Part shown: piece by piece, positions 28,142 through 39,100 of the stretch | Numbering within the stretch: the stretch's first letter is position 1 | How the letters are laid out: every line of letters begins with the position of its first letter | From: a bacterium | GTDB taxonomy: Bacteria; Zhuqueibacterota; Zhuqueibacteria; Residuimicrobiales; Krinioviventaceae | Length of the DNA: 64,000 bases | Direction: 5' to 3' | NCBI GenBank assembly: GCA_029561455.1 | Contig: JAKQIY010000041.1 | Span: 186,001 to 250,000, forward strand | Translations under genes and position numbers: made by a program | Notes under the pieces: model-generated | The model's input: the letters and a program-made list of their open reading frames with translations, nothing else | Told to the model about the DNA's origin: nothing | Databases searched by the model: none

Positions 28142-28322
28142 GGCTGTATCAAAAGCCTTTGTTGTTCGGGTTTTACAGGAAATGTGCACCAGGGAAAGTG
28201 TTGCACACCTTTCCGCAAATTCCATAAAAACAAAGCCATATTCCAATGTATAGATTGAAAGATTTTAGCGAAAAATTTCGCAGGTGTACTACACTTTCCC
28301 GATCATACCTTTTGATACAGCC
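28142..28322. mobile_element. MITE-like element with 14-bp perfect terminal inverted repeats
   Basis: GGCTGTATCAAAAG at 28142-28155 is repeated as its exact reverse complement at 28309-28322. Inside, GGGAAAGTG at 28192 onward (18 bp to 28209) is mirrored at 28283-28300 with two mismatches, and GCGAAA-AA-TTTCGC forms a hairpin at 28268-28281. It has no coding capacity and I see no target-site duplication. Termini of the GGCTGT-TCAAAA type occur on some insertion sequences, so a non-autonomous derivative is plausible; this is inference. Confidence 0.65.
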
Positions 28323-28434
28323 CCACGGAAAAAAGACCGAGGCTGTGCCCCTGTAATAAAAATCAAAGGTAAAGCCCTTCCGGATTCATTTACCTGAGTA
28401 CAACCTCGGCGCCATCTCTGCCAATTAATACAGT

Positions 28435-28540
28435 CGATGGGGGCTTGCCCGGTCTCTGCTTTATGCTGATCTTATGACTGTAACAAATTCTGTTTAATAT
28501 AAAAGATACTTTATTAGCGCCGGGCAAGACCCCATCCTAC
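28435..28540 (+). mobile_element. MITE-like element B, copy 1
   Basis: A 106-bp segment whose ends form an imperfect terminal inverted repeat: GATGGGGGCTTGCCCGG at the left, and GATGGGGTCTTGCCCGG read inward on the other strand at the right, with one mismatch in 17. The reverse complement of 63838-63945 matches along its whole length, nearly perfectly at both ends and roughly three quarters overall by eye. No open frame inside. Confidence 0.7.
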
Positions 28541-28550
28541 CAATAATTTG

Positions 28551-28660
28551 CAAAACAGGGTTTCGTATCCAATTTCCGCTCCAAACCGGAGTTTGGAGCG
28601 GAAAAGCCTGGGCTCCCGGACAGCCTGACATCCCCAGGACGAGCAGGGAGGCCCCGGGGC
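28551..28660. repeat. Island repeat module A, copy 1
   Basis: A 110-bp module repeated 490 bp downstream at 29041-29150 with about 11 mismatches. It contains the perfect hairpin CCGCTCCAAAC-CGGA-GTTTGGAGCGG (28576-28601) and the 15-mer CCCCAGGACGAGCAG, which occurs a third time at 29023-29037. Confidence 0.85.
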
Positions 28661-29055
28661 GAGGGGAGGTCATTGCCATGACATTTATGTCGTGGTTAAA
28701 TAAAATAAAGAATAATGACTTTAGTCAAATCTGTCAATGAGGCTAAAGCCATTTAATAATTATATTTATCCACGATCTAAAGATCGTGGCAATGATCTTT
28801 ATAGATATTATTTGAGAGGCCCGAGCCTGGCCCCGGCGCGATCTGAGTTGTGCCCAACCGGCCTGATCGACGACCGGTGCGTACCAGCTCGGAGCGGGGA
28901 TGCTCCCCGCTTCGCACACTAGTACAGGACATACTGTCCAGCCGGGCCGCAGGCCCGGTTTGTGTGCATGAATTTTTATGCGGGACGGGATGTCCCGCTT
29001 TATTTGGCGTCCTGGGGAACATCCCCAGGACGAGCAGATTCGAAACAGAGTTTCG
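28576..29055. repeat. Array of short, mutually different perfect hairpins
   Basis: Perfect inverted repeats with loops of 2-5 nt lie at 28576-28601 (11-bp stem), 28669-28682, 28680-28691, 28716-28727, 28741-28750, 28770-28789 (9 bp), 28893-28911 (8 bp), 28927-28939, 28942-28958 (7 bp), 28980-28998 (7 bp), 29008-29032 (11 bp) and 29041-29055 (6 bp). Stem sequences differ from one to the next while geometry is shared. This is not a CRISPR: there is no common repeat and no regular spacer. Confidence 0.85.
28831..28882. repeat. Island repeat module B, copy 1
   Basis: 52 bp beginning CCCCGGCGCGATCTGAG, repeated at 29142-29193 with one mismatch. In copy 1 it is separated from module A by about 170 bp of small hairpins; in copy 2 the modules are joined. 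Confidence 0.85.
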
Positions 29056-29193
29056 TATCCAACTACCGCTCCAAACCGGAGTTTTGCGCGGAAAAGCCTA
29101 AGCTCCCGGGCATCCTGACATCCCCAGGACGAGCAGGGAGGCCCCGGCGCGATCTGAGTTGTGCCCGACCGGCCTGATCGACGACCGGTGCGT
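29041..29193. repeat. Island repeat modules A and B, copy 2, fused
   Basis: Module A copy 2 (29041-29150) runs directly into module B copy 2 (29142-29193), sharing the CCCCGGCGC joint. The right arm of the big module-A hairpin is altered in this copy, so the stem at 29066-29091 is imperfect, whereas CGAAAC-AGA-GTTTCG at 29041-29055 is perfect here and degraded in copy 1. Confidence 0.85.
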
Positions 29194-29406
29194 GTTTAGA
29201 TCGTTCCTAGCCAAGCCCCAGGACGGGCGAGTACTGTTTTGATGACAAAACGACCTTCACTACCGAGCTTTCGCGTCAAAATAAGTAATCGGTAAAAACA
29301 TAAATCGTGTTATTATAGAGTCTGAACAAGATAATCAGATGTGCAGTATAATAATTTCGCCGGAATGTGACGGCGGGCATTGTTAATTTGATACAATTGA
29401 ATTACT

Positions 29407-29420
29407 TTTACGCATGTAAA
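29407..29420. promoter_or_regulatory. Dyad upstream of the sigma-54 promoter, possible activator site
   Basis: TTTAC-GCAT-GTAAA, centred about 84 bp before the predicted start site, a usual distance for a bacterial enhancer-binding protein. One short dyad is weak evidence. Confidence 0.25.
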
Positions 29421-29470
29421 GTCAAAATACCAACGCTAATAAAAATAGCAGGTTAGCACGCAAAATATTT

Positions 29471-29485
29471 TGGCACCAAGTTTGC
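29471..29485 (+). promoter_or_regulatory. Sigma-54 (RpoN) type promoter
   Basis: TGGCAC, 5 bp, TTGC, preceded by TT: the -24/-12 pattern with GG and GC exactly 12 bp apart. The start site would be near 29497, about 180 bp before the small secreted protein and the giant surface-protein gene. An ACGCAAA/TTTGCGT inverted repeat (29458-29464 and 29481-29487) overlaps the -12 region. A TATAAT at 29495-29500 also follows TTGGCA (29470-29475) at 19 bp, so sigma-70 use is not excluded. Confidence 0.6.
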
Positions 29486-29532
29486 GTAAAAGAGTATAAT
29501 AAAATGCAAACCCGAACCCGACAGGACGCATA

Positions 29533-29619
29533 ATGACAAAAAAATTAGCCAAAAAAAAAGTTCAAAAAAAGGGGTGCAAAATAAATTTATTGCTGGATTT
29601 TATGTATTGTTTTCATTAA
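29533..29619 (+). CDS. Possible 28-aa leader or small protein
   Basis: ATG at 29533 follows AGGA with 6-bp spacing and lies about 36 nt after the predicted sigma-54 start site. It would encode 28 residues, a very basic first half (MTKKLAKKKVQKKGCK) and a hydrophobic tail. Runs of 7-9 A make slippage possible. It could be a leader peptide of the surface-protein operon or a chance frame; no homology is recognised. Confidence 0.25.
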   Translation: MTKKLAKKKVQKKGCKINLLLDFMYCFH

Positions 29620-29675
29620 CTTTAAACCTTAAAGTAATGGTTTAAGCAACTTTTGTTATGAGGATTAAAATTATC

Positions 29676-30128
29676 ATGAAATTGAATAAAATACTACCGG
29701 TTGTGCTGCTGAGCCTGTTTTTGGTAAAAAGTGTTCTATCACAGCAACTGGTGTCCGTTTCTGCGACACAATTACAACCCGGCCACCAGGCGGGTTACAA
29801 ATTTGTAATCAACACAAGCCAGGTTGTCAGTCCAACTGCATCGTTTGCAATCATTTTTCCACAGCAATTTTTTCTGGAGCGCGCCAGCCTGTGCGGTTCC
29901 AAAACCCTGAACGGCGGCCTGACCATGCAGGTGAACCAGGACACGGTGCGAATTCAACGTTCCGGTTTGGGAACGGAACAACCGGCCGGCGAGATCGATC
30001 TGTTTGTCGGTTCTATCGTCAATCCCGATGATATGGAAGCCGATTATGAATTCCAAATCTATCATTATGAAAACAACCGCCAGGTTTCCGCCATGCGCAA
30101 ACCGGGCCGCGTGGTATTAATTCAATAA
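29676..30128 (+). CDS. Small secreted protein homologous to the first domain of the giant surface protein
   Basis: A protein of about 150 aa with signal peptide MKLNKILPVVLLSLFLVKS... cleaved near VLSQQ. ATG 29676 is preferred because a GAGGA lies 11 bases ahead; ATG 29658 is the alternative. The mature part is one beta-sandwich-like domain (FAIIFPQQFFLERASL, RIQRSGLGTEQPAGEIDLFV, GSIVNPDD). It aligns in order with the first domain of the next protein (IAFTFPSQFNLVYLSQ, KVDRDGSGEDKPVGT, GMITNPLS). It has no cell-wall or sorting tail. It lies 21 bp ahead of the giant gene, so the two are co-transcribed. Function is unknown. Confidence 0.7.
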   Translation: MKLNKILPVVLLSLFLVKSVLSQQLVSVSATQLQPGHQAGYKFVINTSQVVSPTASFAIIFPQQFFLERASLCGSKTLNGGLTMQVNQDTVRIQRSGLGTEQPAGEIDLFVGSIVNPDDMEADYEFQIYHYENNRQVSAMRKPGRVVLIQ

Positions 30129-30149
30129 CCTGCAAGAGTGATAGCGACT

Positions 30150-33100
30150 ATGATAAAGGGTGTTATTTTGCATAAAATGAAAATGATTTATGTGGCGGCT
30201 TTGTTGTTGTTAGCTGCCGTTCCGGCATTTGCCCTGCCCCTCACCAACATTACGATTGTACCGGATGATGAAACCTATGGCGAGCAGGCGGTTTATTCCT
30301 TTACTTTTACATTAGCAACACCACTTCCTAGAGATGGTAAAATAGCTTTTACATTTCCATCACAGTTTAATTTGGTATATCTATCCCAAGTTAGTTCTAC
30401 CACTCCTCTATTTGGTGGATTTACCGATTCTCCCCGTATTGAAAACGACGGATTAGGTAACCAAGAAGTTAAAGTTGACAGGGATGGTAGCGGAGAGGAC
30501 AAGCCGGTAGGAACCATTATTAATATCCGATTAGGTATGATTACTAATCCACTTAGTCCCTCTGCTATTGATAATATTACAATTGAAACCCGTACAACTG
30601 GTGGAGTATCGCTGGATCAGGGTTCCGCCCATGTCGATCTCGATGGCCCCATTGTCAGCTTTACCCTGTCCAATCCGGCCGGTATTGTTGCCGGCACGCC
30701 GTTCAATTTGAGCGTCAGCAATGCGGTGGACGGCAACGGTGATCCGGCCAGCGGCGTGATCCGCGTTGCGGCCACCTCCGGCGGCGGCGAAGCCCCCAAC
30801 GGCCAGGATGCGGTTCTGCAGGATATTACTGTGACCAACGGTTCCGGCACGGCTTCGCAAACCATGTATAAAGCGGAAACCGGCGTGGTCCTCACCGGCA
30901 CGCTTTCCACCAATAGTTCTGTCACCGATGCAACCACGGCGTTTACGGTCAGTCCCGCCGCGTTGAATGAATTTACCTTGAGCAATGTGCCGGCCAGCAT
31001 AACCGCCGGTTCCACGTTTAACGCCGTGCAGGTTACGGCGCTGGATGATTATGAAAATATTGTAACCGGCTATAACGGCTCGGTTTGGTTCAGCACCACG
31101 GCCACCAGTTATACCTTGCCCAATTTGCAAAGCAGTCCCTATACCTTTGTTCCGGCCACCGACCAGGGCCGGCATACTTTTAACGGCTTTATTCTGCGCA
31201 CAGCCGGCAACCAGACGATCACCGTAACCAACGGCTCGCTGCCGACAACCTCCGGCGTCATCCAGGTGAATGCCGGGCCGCTGGCGTCCTATAATTTTAC
31301 CGCCAATCCCACACCCAACGTAACCGCCGGTGTTTCTGTGCGATTGACGGTGAGCAATGCTTTTGACGCCGCCGGTAATGCGCTGAGCGTGCCGATCAAT
31401 GTCTCCTTTGTGGATGGCGGGCTGCACGCTTCGCCAGGCGGACAAACCCCGGCGCTGTCACCGGTTATCAACCTGGTGAACGGCACGGGTTATACTGATG
31501 TCATATTATTTAACCGGGAAAATAACCTGCAAATTCAGGCCACCTACGGCTCGCTGGCCGCGCGGGTAGTTACTTTAAACGTGGCGCCCGGTAATCTCAG
31601 CCGTTTTACTATCAGCGGTTATCCGGCTACTACCGTAAGCGGCGCCGCTTTCACCAATCCGATTGTTGTTACCGCTATCGATGTGTTCGGTAATACCAAA
31701 ACCAATTACAGCGGCACCATGCGGTTCGGCTCCAGCGACGCCAATGCCAGCTATCCAACCACCCCGGCGCTGGTCAGCGGCACCGGCTCTTTTGCCGGCA
31801 GCGGCTTTACCCTGCGAACCATCGGCAACCAGCAATTAACGGTGCGCGACCTCGATACCGACATTATCAGCAGTTCGGATGCGATCCAGGTCACTGCGGG
31901 CGCATTAATAGATTTTATATTTTCCGTGTCACCGACGCCAAACGTAGTGGCCGGCGCTGCACTGCGCTTGACCATAACAAACGCCGTGGATGCCGGCGGC
32001 AACCCGATGAGCATCCCCATCAATCTGTCCTTTGTCGATGGCGGCGCGCACAGTTCTCCCAACGGCCAAACCCCGGTGCTGCCCCCGGTGTTGAACGTCA
32101 GCAACGGCACGGGCTATACGGATATTGTTTTATACAACAGTGAAAGCGTGCAAATCCGCGCTCAGAGCGGCGGTATTACGGAAACGCAAACCATCAATGT
32201 TGTTCCCGGCGTTATAGACCGGTTCGGCATTACCGGCTATCCTGCAACCACCATGAGCGGTTCTGTATTTCCGGCCCCGGTGGTGGTAACCGCCTATGAT
32301 GTGTATGGCAACCAAAAAACCAACTATACCGGCGCGGTGCGGTTTTCCGCCGCCGCCGATCCATTGGCGATTTTACCCGGAGATGCGTTGCTGCCGCTGG
32401 GTACACAAACTTTTAACGGCAACAGTTTTATATTAAATACCATCGGCAATCAGCAAATCACCGTAGCGGATTTGAGCGGCAGCGGTGTTACGACCTCGAC
32501 CAACTATATCCAGGTGCAGAATCCTGCCATTGAAATTACCGGAATCACGGCTTCACAACCGACAGTAACCATCAACCAGAGCACCTCGTGGACTATTCAG
32601 GTAGGTGTACGTAATTCAAGTGCATCGACCGTTACCCTGTCCTCAAACCAGGCAAACACTTACATAAAATTTATGCGCGGCGCCAACGATTACACCTCGC
32701 AATATACCATCAGTGACCCCACCGGCACATTTGTGGTAACCGCCGGAAATACCACTACCCTGACGTACACAATCACTCAAACCGGGTTTACACCCGGCGT
32801 GCTGGATATTTTTGCGCGGGTAGCCACCACTACCGGCGGGTATACCAATTCCATGGTGGATGAAGTGTATGGCGGCATCGAAGTGCAAAACCCTGAAAGT
32901 TTGCAAATAGTTTCCATTACTCCGTCCCAGTCCACAGTAACCTCAGGAGATAATACCCACCCCTGGCAAACAGTCGTGGCCGTAAAAAATAATGGCGGCA
33001 GCGCCGTGCAGCTCAACTTTAACACCAGTTCTCTGAACTCGGCAGCGATAACCAGCTATCAAAAACCTGCCGCTTTCCAGGATGGCTCCACCTCCCTGGC

Positions 33101-36100
33101 GGCAAATGAAACCAAGAATATTATTTATACGATAACCCAGAATGCGCCGACCACAGGGTTGTATAATATTACCGCCACCCTGGCTTATACGCTTACCAAT
33201 ACCGGCGAGAACAAATCCAACCCGGCTTCGGGCAGCGGGTCGGTGACGGTGCAAACCCCCTCGAACCTGGATATAACGAGCATTACCCTTTCGCAGCCCA
33301 GCGTTAACCGCAGCAGCGTTGCGCCATGGACGATTACCGTAGGCGTGCGCAACACCGGCGGCGCCAGCGTGGATCTGGATTTAAGCCAGGCCAATACCTG
33401 GGTGAGAATGTATAACGGCGCTACCTTGATCACCGGATTTACTCTGGTATCGCCGACAGAACTGGAAGATGCAGGGACAACCACTCTGGCCGGCGGTGTG
33501 GCCGATGCGCTGGTATTCCAGGTAACGCAAACAACTTCAAGTACCGGCACATTCAGTGTGCTGGCGCGGGTCAGCGGTACTGAACCCAACCGCGCCCTGG
33601 CGGTCTCCGACCAGACCGCGGCCGGCGACGGCATTTCCACCACCGTACAGGTACAATATGCCTCGGTAATTTCCTATGTACAGGAAAGTGTGCAGCCGAC
33701 CACCGTATTCCCCGGTAAAGCGGTGGAATTTGTGGTTACCGTTACCAATACCGGCGGCGCCACCCTGAACCTGAATACCACGCAAACGACGATCAGCTTT
33801 AATGACGCCTCCCAGGGCGGCACCAATAACTTTTCCGCAGCGCTCGATGCCGCTTATAATACCAGCATACCCACCGGCACAACCGAATTGCACTTTTTAA
33901 GCAAAAATGTCCCCAGCGCCTTTAAAACCGGCAGTTATGCGCCGCAAGTTACCCTTAACGGTTCGGAAAATGGCGAGAGTAAAGTACAGCAGCTCAACCT
34001 CAGCCCGGATGTCGTTAGGGTAGGCGCTCCAGGCGACCTGGCTATTAATGCCATTACTTCCAGCGCCACTACCGTATCCAAAGGCCAAACCAATCCCTGG
34101 TATGTGGATATCGATGTAACCAATCATGACGTCAGCACCATGCGGCTGCAAAGCGTAGCGCTGACCTTTAACTATAATACTCAGAACGTCACCAGTAAAT
34201 TTACGATCACTTATCCGAATATTTTTACCACCAGCGGCAACAATACCCTGGCCAGCGGCGCCAGCGACAGGCTGCGGGTAACAATAACCGGCGTAGCCAA
34301 TGACGCTCCCGGCGGCCTGGTGCTGATCTCGGCGGAAGTGAATACAGTGGATCAGAATGACACCCAGCGGACTTTTAGCGACCAGTTGTTCAACGCCGCC
34401 CAGGTGACCTGCCAAAGCCGTTCCGATGTACAAATTAATAATATTTACGCCAGCCAAACCACCGTCACCAGGGGACAAACGAGCCCTTGGTACGTTTATG
34501 TAAAAATGAAAAACAATGGCGAAAGCCGGGTCCGGCTGCGTTCCGGCAGCTATCTCTCTTTCAGCCGCGACAACTCTTATTTCACCGTAACCAGCCCAAC
34601 GGTATTTTTAGGCAGCAACAATGCGGAACTGGCCGGCGGCGCTACCGATAGTGTTCGTTTTACCATTACCCAGGTTAACCCCGCTATTGCCCTTGGTAAC
34701 TTTACCCTGGTCGGCACGATATTATACGAAGAAATCAATACCCTGGCCCAGCTTTCCAAGCAAAGTTCTTATATATCGGCCCGTATTCAGGAAAATGCCG
34801 CTATCCGGTTGGATGCTTTGCAAACCTCATTAAAATCCGGTTCCGCCGTCAATGTCAACCAGGAATTTTATATCAAAGCCCAGGTGACCAATCCGCGCGT
34901 CAACACCGGCGATATGGTAAAACAAGTGACCCTGAATTTTTCTTCAACTGCCGGGTTTACTTTCCCGAACGGGTCTACGCTGGTAATGAACAATATCGAT
35001 GCCGGGCAATCCCAGGTATCTGCAACCGGGATACTGGTGCGCGCTACCAATCTTGCCAATGTTCAGGATGTAATAACCGCCAATATCAGTGCGGCTGTAG
35101 CCCGCAACACCAACGCTTCCGCCGATGTTCTGTCACCGATTGATAATAATATTGAATTTACCACCCAGAATCCCGCTAACTTTGTGCTGGAGCGGGTAAT
35201 CGCCCAGGAAGACACCATTGTTTCCGGCACCCTGGCGCCGTGGACGATCAAAGTAGCGATTGCCAACACCGGTCAGGGCGCGCTGCTGCTCAAACGCCCG
35301 CAGGATAGCGATGTAACCATCAACCGCGAAGGATATATTATCAAAGCGCCAACGGTGTGGAGCGATTCGCTGCTGACCGGAGGCGAGCGCGACACCCTGG
35401 TGTACACTGTAACCAACACCCCATCGGCCAGCGGTATATTTACAATTACCGCCACCATTCAGGCCTCCGATTATAATGATGCCACCATCGAACCGGAAGC
35501 TAAAATCGGCCAGGCCCAGGTATTCTTTACGCAAACTTCAGCGGTTGGCATAACCATGACCTATATGGATCCGGCCTCGCCAAATGTCGATGCGGAAGGG
35601 ATCGGCCATGTTAATGTCGGTCAGCAGTTCCAGGTGCGGGTTAGAATTGAAAACAAAGCCGCACAGGCCCTCGATTCGGTGCGGGTGAAAATTAACGGCA
35701 CCGGCGCACTGGCTAGTGGTGAAATTGTCATTACCAATGTCGGCCTGGGTGAAGAAAAGGAAGGACTTTTCACTATTACGGCCGGCAATACCCAGAACCT
35801 GCTCGGCGAGACGTTGACCGCGGCTATTGTGCATGCCTGGGGCCAGGACGGCACACAGTCGAAAATAGCGCCGCCGCAGGATAATACCGTTGTTATCAAA
35901 GTCTATAATCCCGCCCGGCTGCAGATCATCAGCACCCGTAATCTGGGCGCTAATCCGGCCAAGCGGGTAAGCCAGGGACAGAATTTCCCAGTAGAAGTGC
36001 AGGTCTTTAATCCCGGCTCCGAAGCCGCCAAAGAATGCCGCGTTACCCTGGCCGCTTCCAATGTGCAGTTGGCTACGGTGCTGGAATCGCCGGTTACCAT

Positions 36101-39100
36101 ACCCGGAACGATTGCCGGCGGAGATACCGGTATTGCGCTGTTTAATGTTAAAGCCGGCAACAGTCCCGCTACCGGCCAGGTGAATTTGTATGCAGCGCTG
36201 CACGACGCCAAGGGAGTTAACAGCAATCAAACCCCGCAATTCCTGGCTGCAGGCGATAGCGACACCACTTTTGCCATACTGGAGCGGGGCGCGCAACTGG
36301 CCATTACCAGCGTGGACGCTGATGTGGAAAACAATGAAATCGTCGCCAATTATAGCCAGAACCCCTGGAACCTGAATATTGAGATCAGAAATAACGGCGA
36401 CGCCAGTGTAGAAATAATCAATCCATCGGCACAGGACATCAAAGTCAAAGTCGATGGTGTGCCGGACAATACCTATGATATTCGTCCCCCGGTCAAATTG
36501 AAACATTCAGGCGATTTGATTTTACGCGCCGGACAAACCGATACCCTGGCATATAGTATAGCCGAAAACGGCGAGATCGCCGGCAATGCGGTTTTTACTG
36601 CTCTTGTTCATGGCCGCGATATTAATATTGGCGCTGCCAGTTCAATTACAGTTACCGATTCAACCGAGGTTTATGTGATCTCGGAAGCGGTGGTACAGAT
36701 CGTGGAAACCACCATTAATAGTAATGCGCATGATGCGGAAGGCAAGGGCCTGGTCAATCGCGGCCAGCAGTTTACAGTTCAGGTTCTGGTACGAACCGGA
36801 CAACTACTGGGCGTGGATTCGGTGTATGTGGAACTGACCTCAAACGGCAATAGCATGACCGGCGCCCGCCAGGCATTCATTAAAAATATTAACCGCGACT
36901 CGGAAGTAACCGCATCCTTTACCATGACGGCCGATAGCAACTGGCCGGAAAGCCTGGGCGAAAAAGAAGAATTATTTTCAGCCAGAGTAGTGTCCGCCTT
37001 GTCGCAAAACAGCCAGTTACCGGCGCGTATCCGTCCTCCGGATAAGGAAGCAAACGCACGGGCGTATTTACGCATTCAAAAACCCGCCAGCATCAGTCTG
37101 GATTTGCAGTTTACCAATCCGCTGGACAGCGTAGTTACTCTGAACCAGGAAATCAATGTAGTTGCCGTGGTTACCAATAACGGCAAAGCCCAGACGGAAT
37201 TCGGCCTGGTCGAGTTAACGCCGCCGGATGGCTTCCAGGTAAAAACAACCGGTGGGTTATTTACTACCCAGCCGTTACAACAGCAATTTAACCTGGGCGA
37301 TGGCGAATTGTCGCGGAGTATCCCCTTTATTTTAAAGGCGCCGGCGGTCAATTCCTCACGAAAAAAGATCCGCGCTGCAATGGTGCAAATTCCGCTCGAT
37401 CGTAATTCGCAAACCCTGGCAGCGGTAACGCAACGGGCCGATTCGATCTATGCGCGCACTTCCAGTTCTTCGCTGACCATTTACAGTTTCGATATTCAGA
37501 AACCGCAGGGCGCCAAAGATTACACATTGTCCACCAATCAGGCGTTGACCCTGCAGGCGATCATAATCTCTACCCCCAACCTGCAAGACCGCAAAGTTAC
37601 CCTGCAGTTCCCGGATAATTTACCCGGCGATGTGGCTTATGTCCTGAATAATAGCCCCGCTGAGGTCGAGGTAACCGACAGTCCGGATACCATTACCTGG
37701 CAAATCAATGCTCCTTCAGAAAAATTTACCGGCGTACACAAGTTTTACCTGGAGGCCGGGGCCCTAGAAGCCGGAAAAGCCATCACTTCTGTGGATAGTG
37801 TGACGATTAACCAGGTTGTGGAACGGGCAAATATCGGAATAGAATTTTTTGAAGCCGTTAACGAAGCCGGGTCGATTAAATATGAACGGGAAGCCCATTT
37901 TTCCAAAGATCAGTCAAATATTACCTTGCGCGCCCGCATTAAAAACCAGGGTGAAGCCCAGATTACCGGAACAGGCAAAGTACGACTCGATCTTGATGAA
38001 AGCGGCCTCACCCTCACCTCGCAATATACAGGTTTACTGGAACAATCATTCAACCAGGAGACCCAGGATATTGTGTGGGTTGTCAATGCCGGTTCGTTGA
38101 GCAAAGATGGTAAAGAGATCACTGTAACCATTACCCAAACCCCGGTCGATGAAAATACCAATGAAGCGGCAAAAACGGTTGAGGACGCCGGCAAAGGCAG
38201 CATGAGAGTTTATATTTCCGACCAGGGCAAAGTTAGAGTATTAAATGATCAGGCGGAAATAACCTATCCCACCGGCGCCATAGATAATATTGTTTCGACC
38301 GAGCAGCAATTCACAGTCAAAGCGGTGATTAATTCGGAAAATGTTGACCCAAACCGCATCACCGCCTGGCTGGAAGCTCCCGATTATTTCCTGGTGACGC
38401 AAAGAATTCAAAGCGTGCCGCTGGGCTTTAACCGTGAAGTTACCTGGAATGTAACAGCGCCGTCGGAACCATCCCTGTTCTCCGATACGTTACTTGTCAA
38501 GGTATCCGGTTATGATATTAACTCCGGCCTAGCCGACACCCATCAATCCAAAATTTTACAGGTAACCACGCGGCAAAAGACCGCATATATTATAGAGCCC
38601 AAAATAACCTATCCGGACAGTTTCCAGGAGAGCGTCTCCACCAGCCAGGCTTTTTCACTCACCGGCACAATTTTACATACCGGCGCGCCCTATTTAAAGT
38701 CCGATAGCTTTATCGTTTCGATAAGCTCGCCGAAAGAGTTCACCCGCCTGGATAATAAACAGCAGGTCTATCGCTGGAGCCAATTCTCGGCAGGGCAGCA
38801 TCCCACCTGGCGGTTTACCGCGCCTTCTACAAAACCTGCCGGTATTGAATTTTCAAACTTTACCGTCAGTTTACTGGAAGTGCCGCGCGATGAAAATTCG
38901 TATCAGAAAGGCCAGGTTCGCGAAGATTCAGTTACCCACAAAATCTCGGTCGTCGACCGGGCGCTGGTAAAATTTGACGCTTATCTGCTGGGACAATTTG
39001 CCGCCGACACCGGCAGCGTACGGTTGGGCAGCGAATTTAACGTGGTGCTGAAACTCACCAATCTTGGTTTTGCCCGGTTTATTGATAATTACCAGATTAA

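Larger units (their letters stand above)
28085..29532. other. Gene-free island with dispersed repeats and many short hairpins
   Basis: About 1.45 kb with no convincing protein gene on either strand. The few open frames of 60-97 codons run through hairpins and duplicated modules. From left to right it holds a hairpin after the TPR gene, a 181-bp element bounded by 14-bp inverted repeats, a 106-bp MITE-like element, a GC-rich zone (about 28.55-29.2 kb) dense in distinct perfect inverted repeats and carrying a two-module duplication, an AT-rich stretch, and a sigma-54 type promoter. A short hairpin AGGTAAA/TTTACCT also lies near 28368-28396. Confidence 0.8.

Noticed and set aside
28737-29177. 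Open frames of 60-83 codons in the hairpin island
   Set aside because: They run through duplicated modules and hairpins, exist on both strands, lack ribosome sites and resemble no protein.
28551-29193. Possible CRISPR array because of many palindromes
   Set aside because: There is no constant repeat with regular unique spacers, stems differ between hairpins, and no cas gene is in the window.
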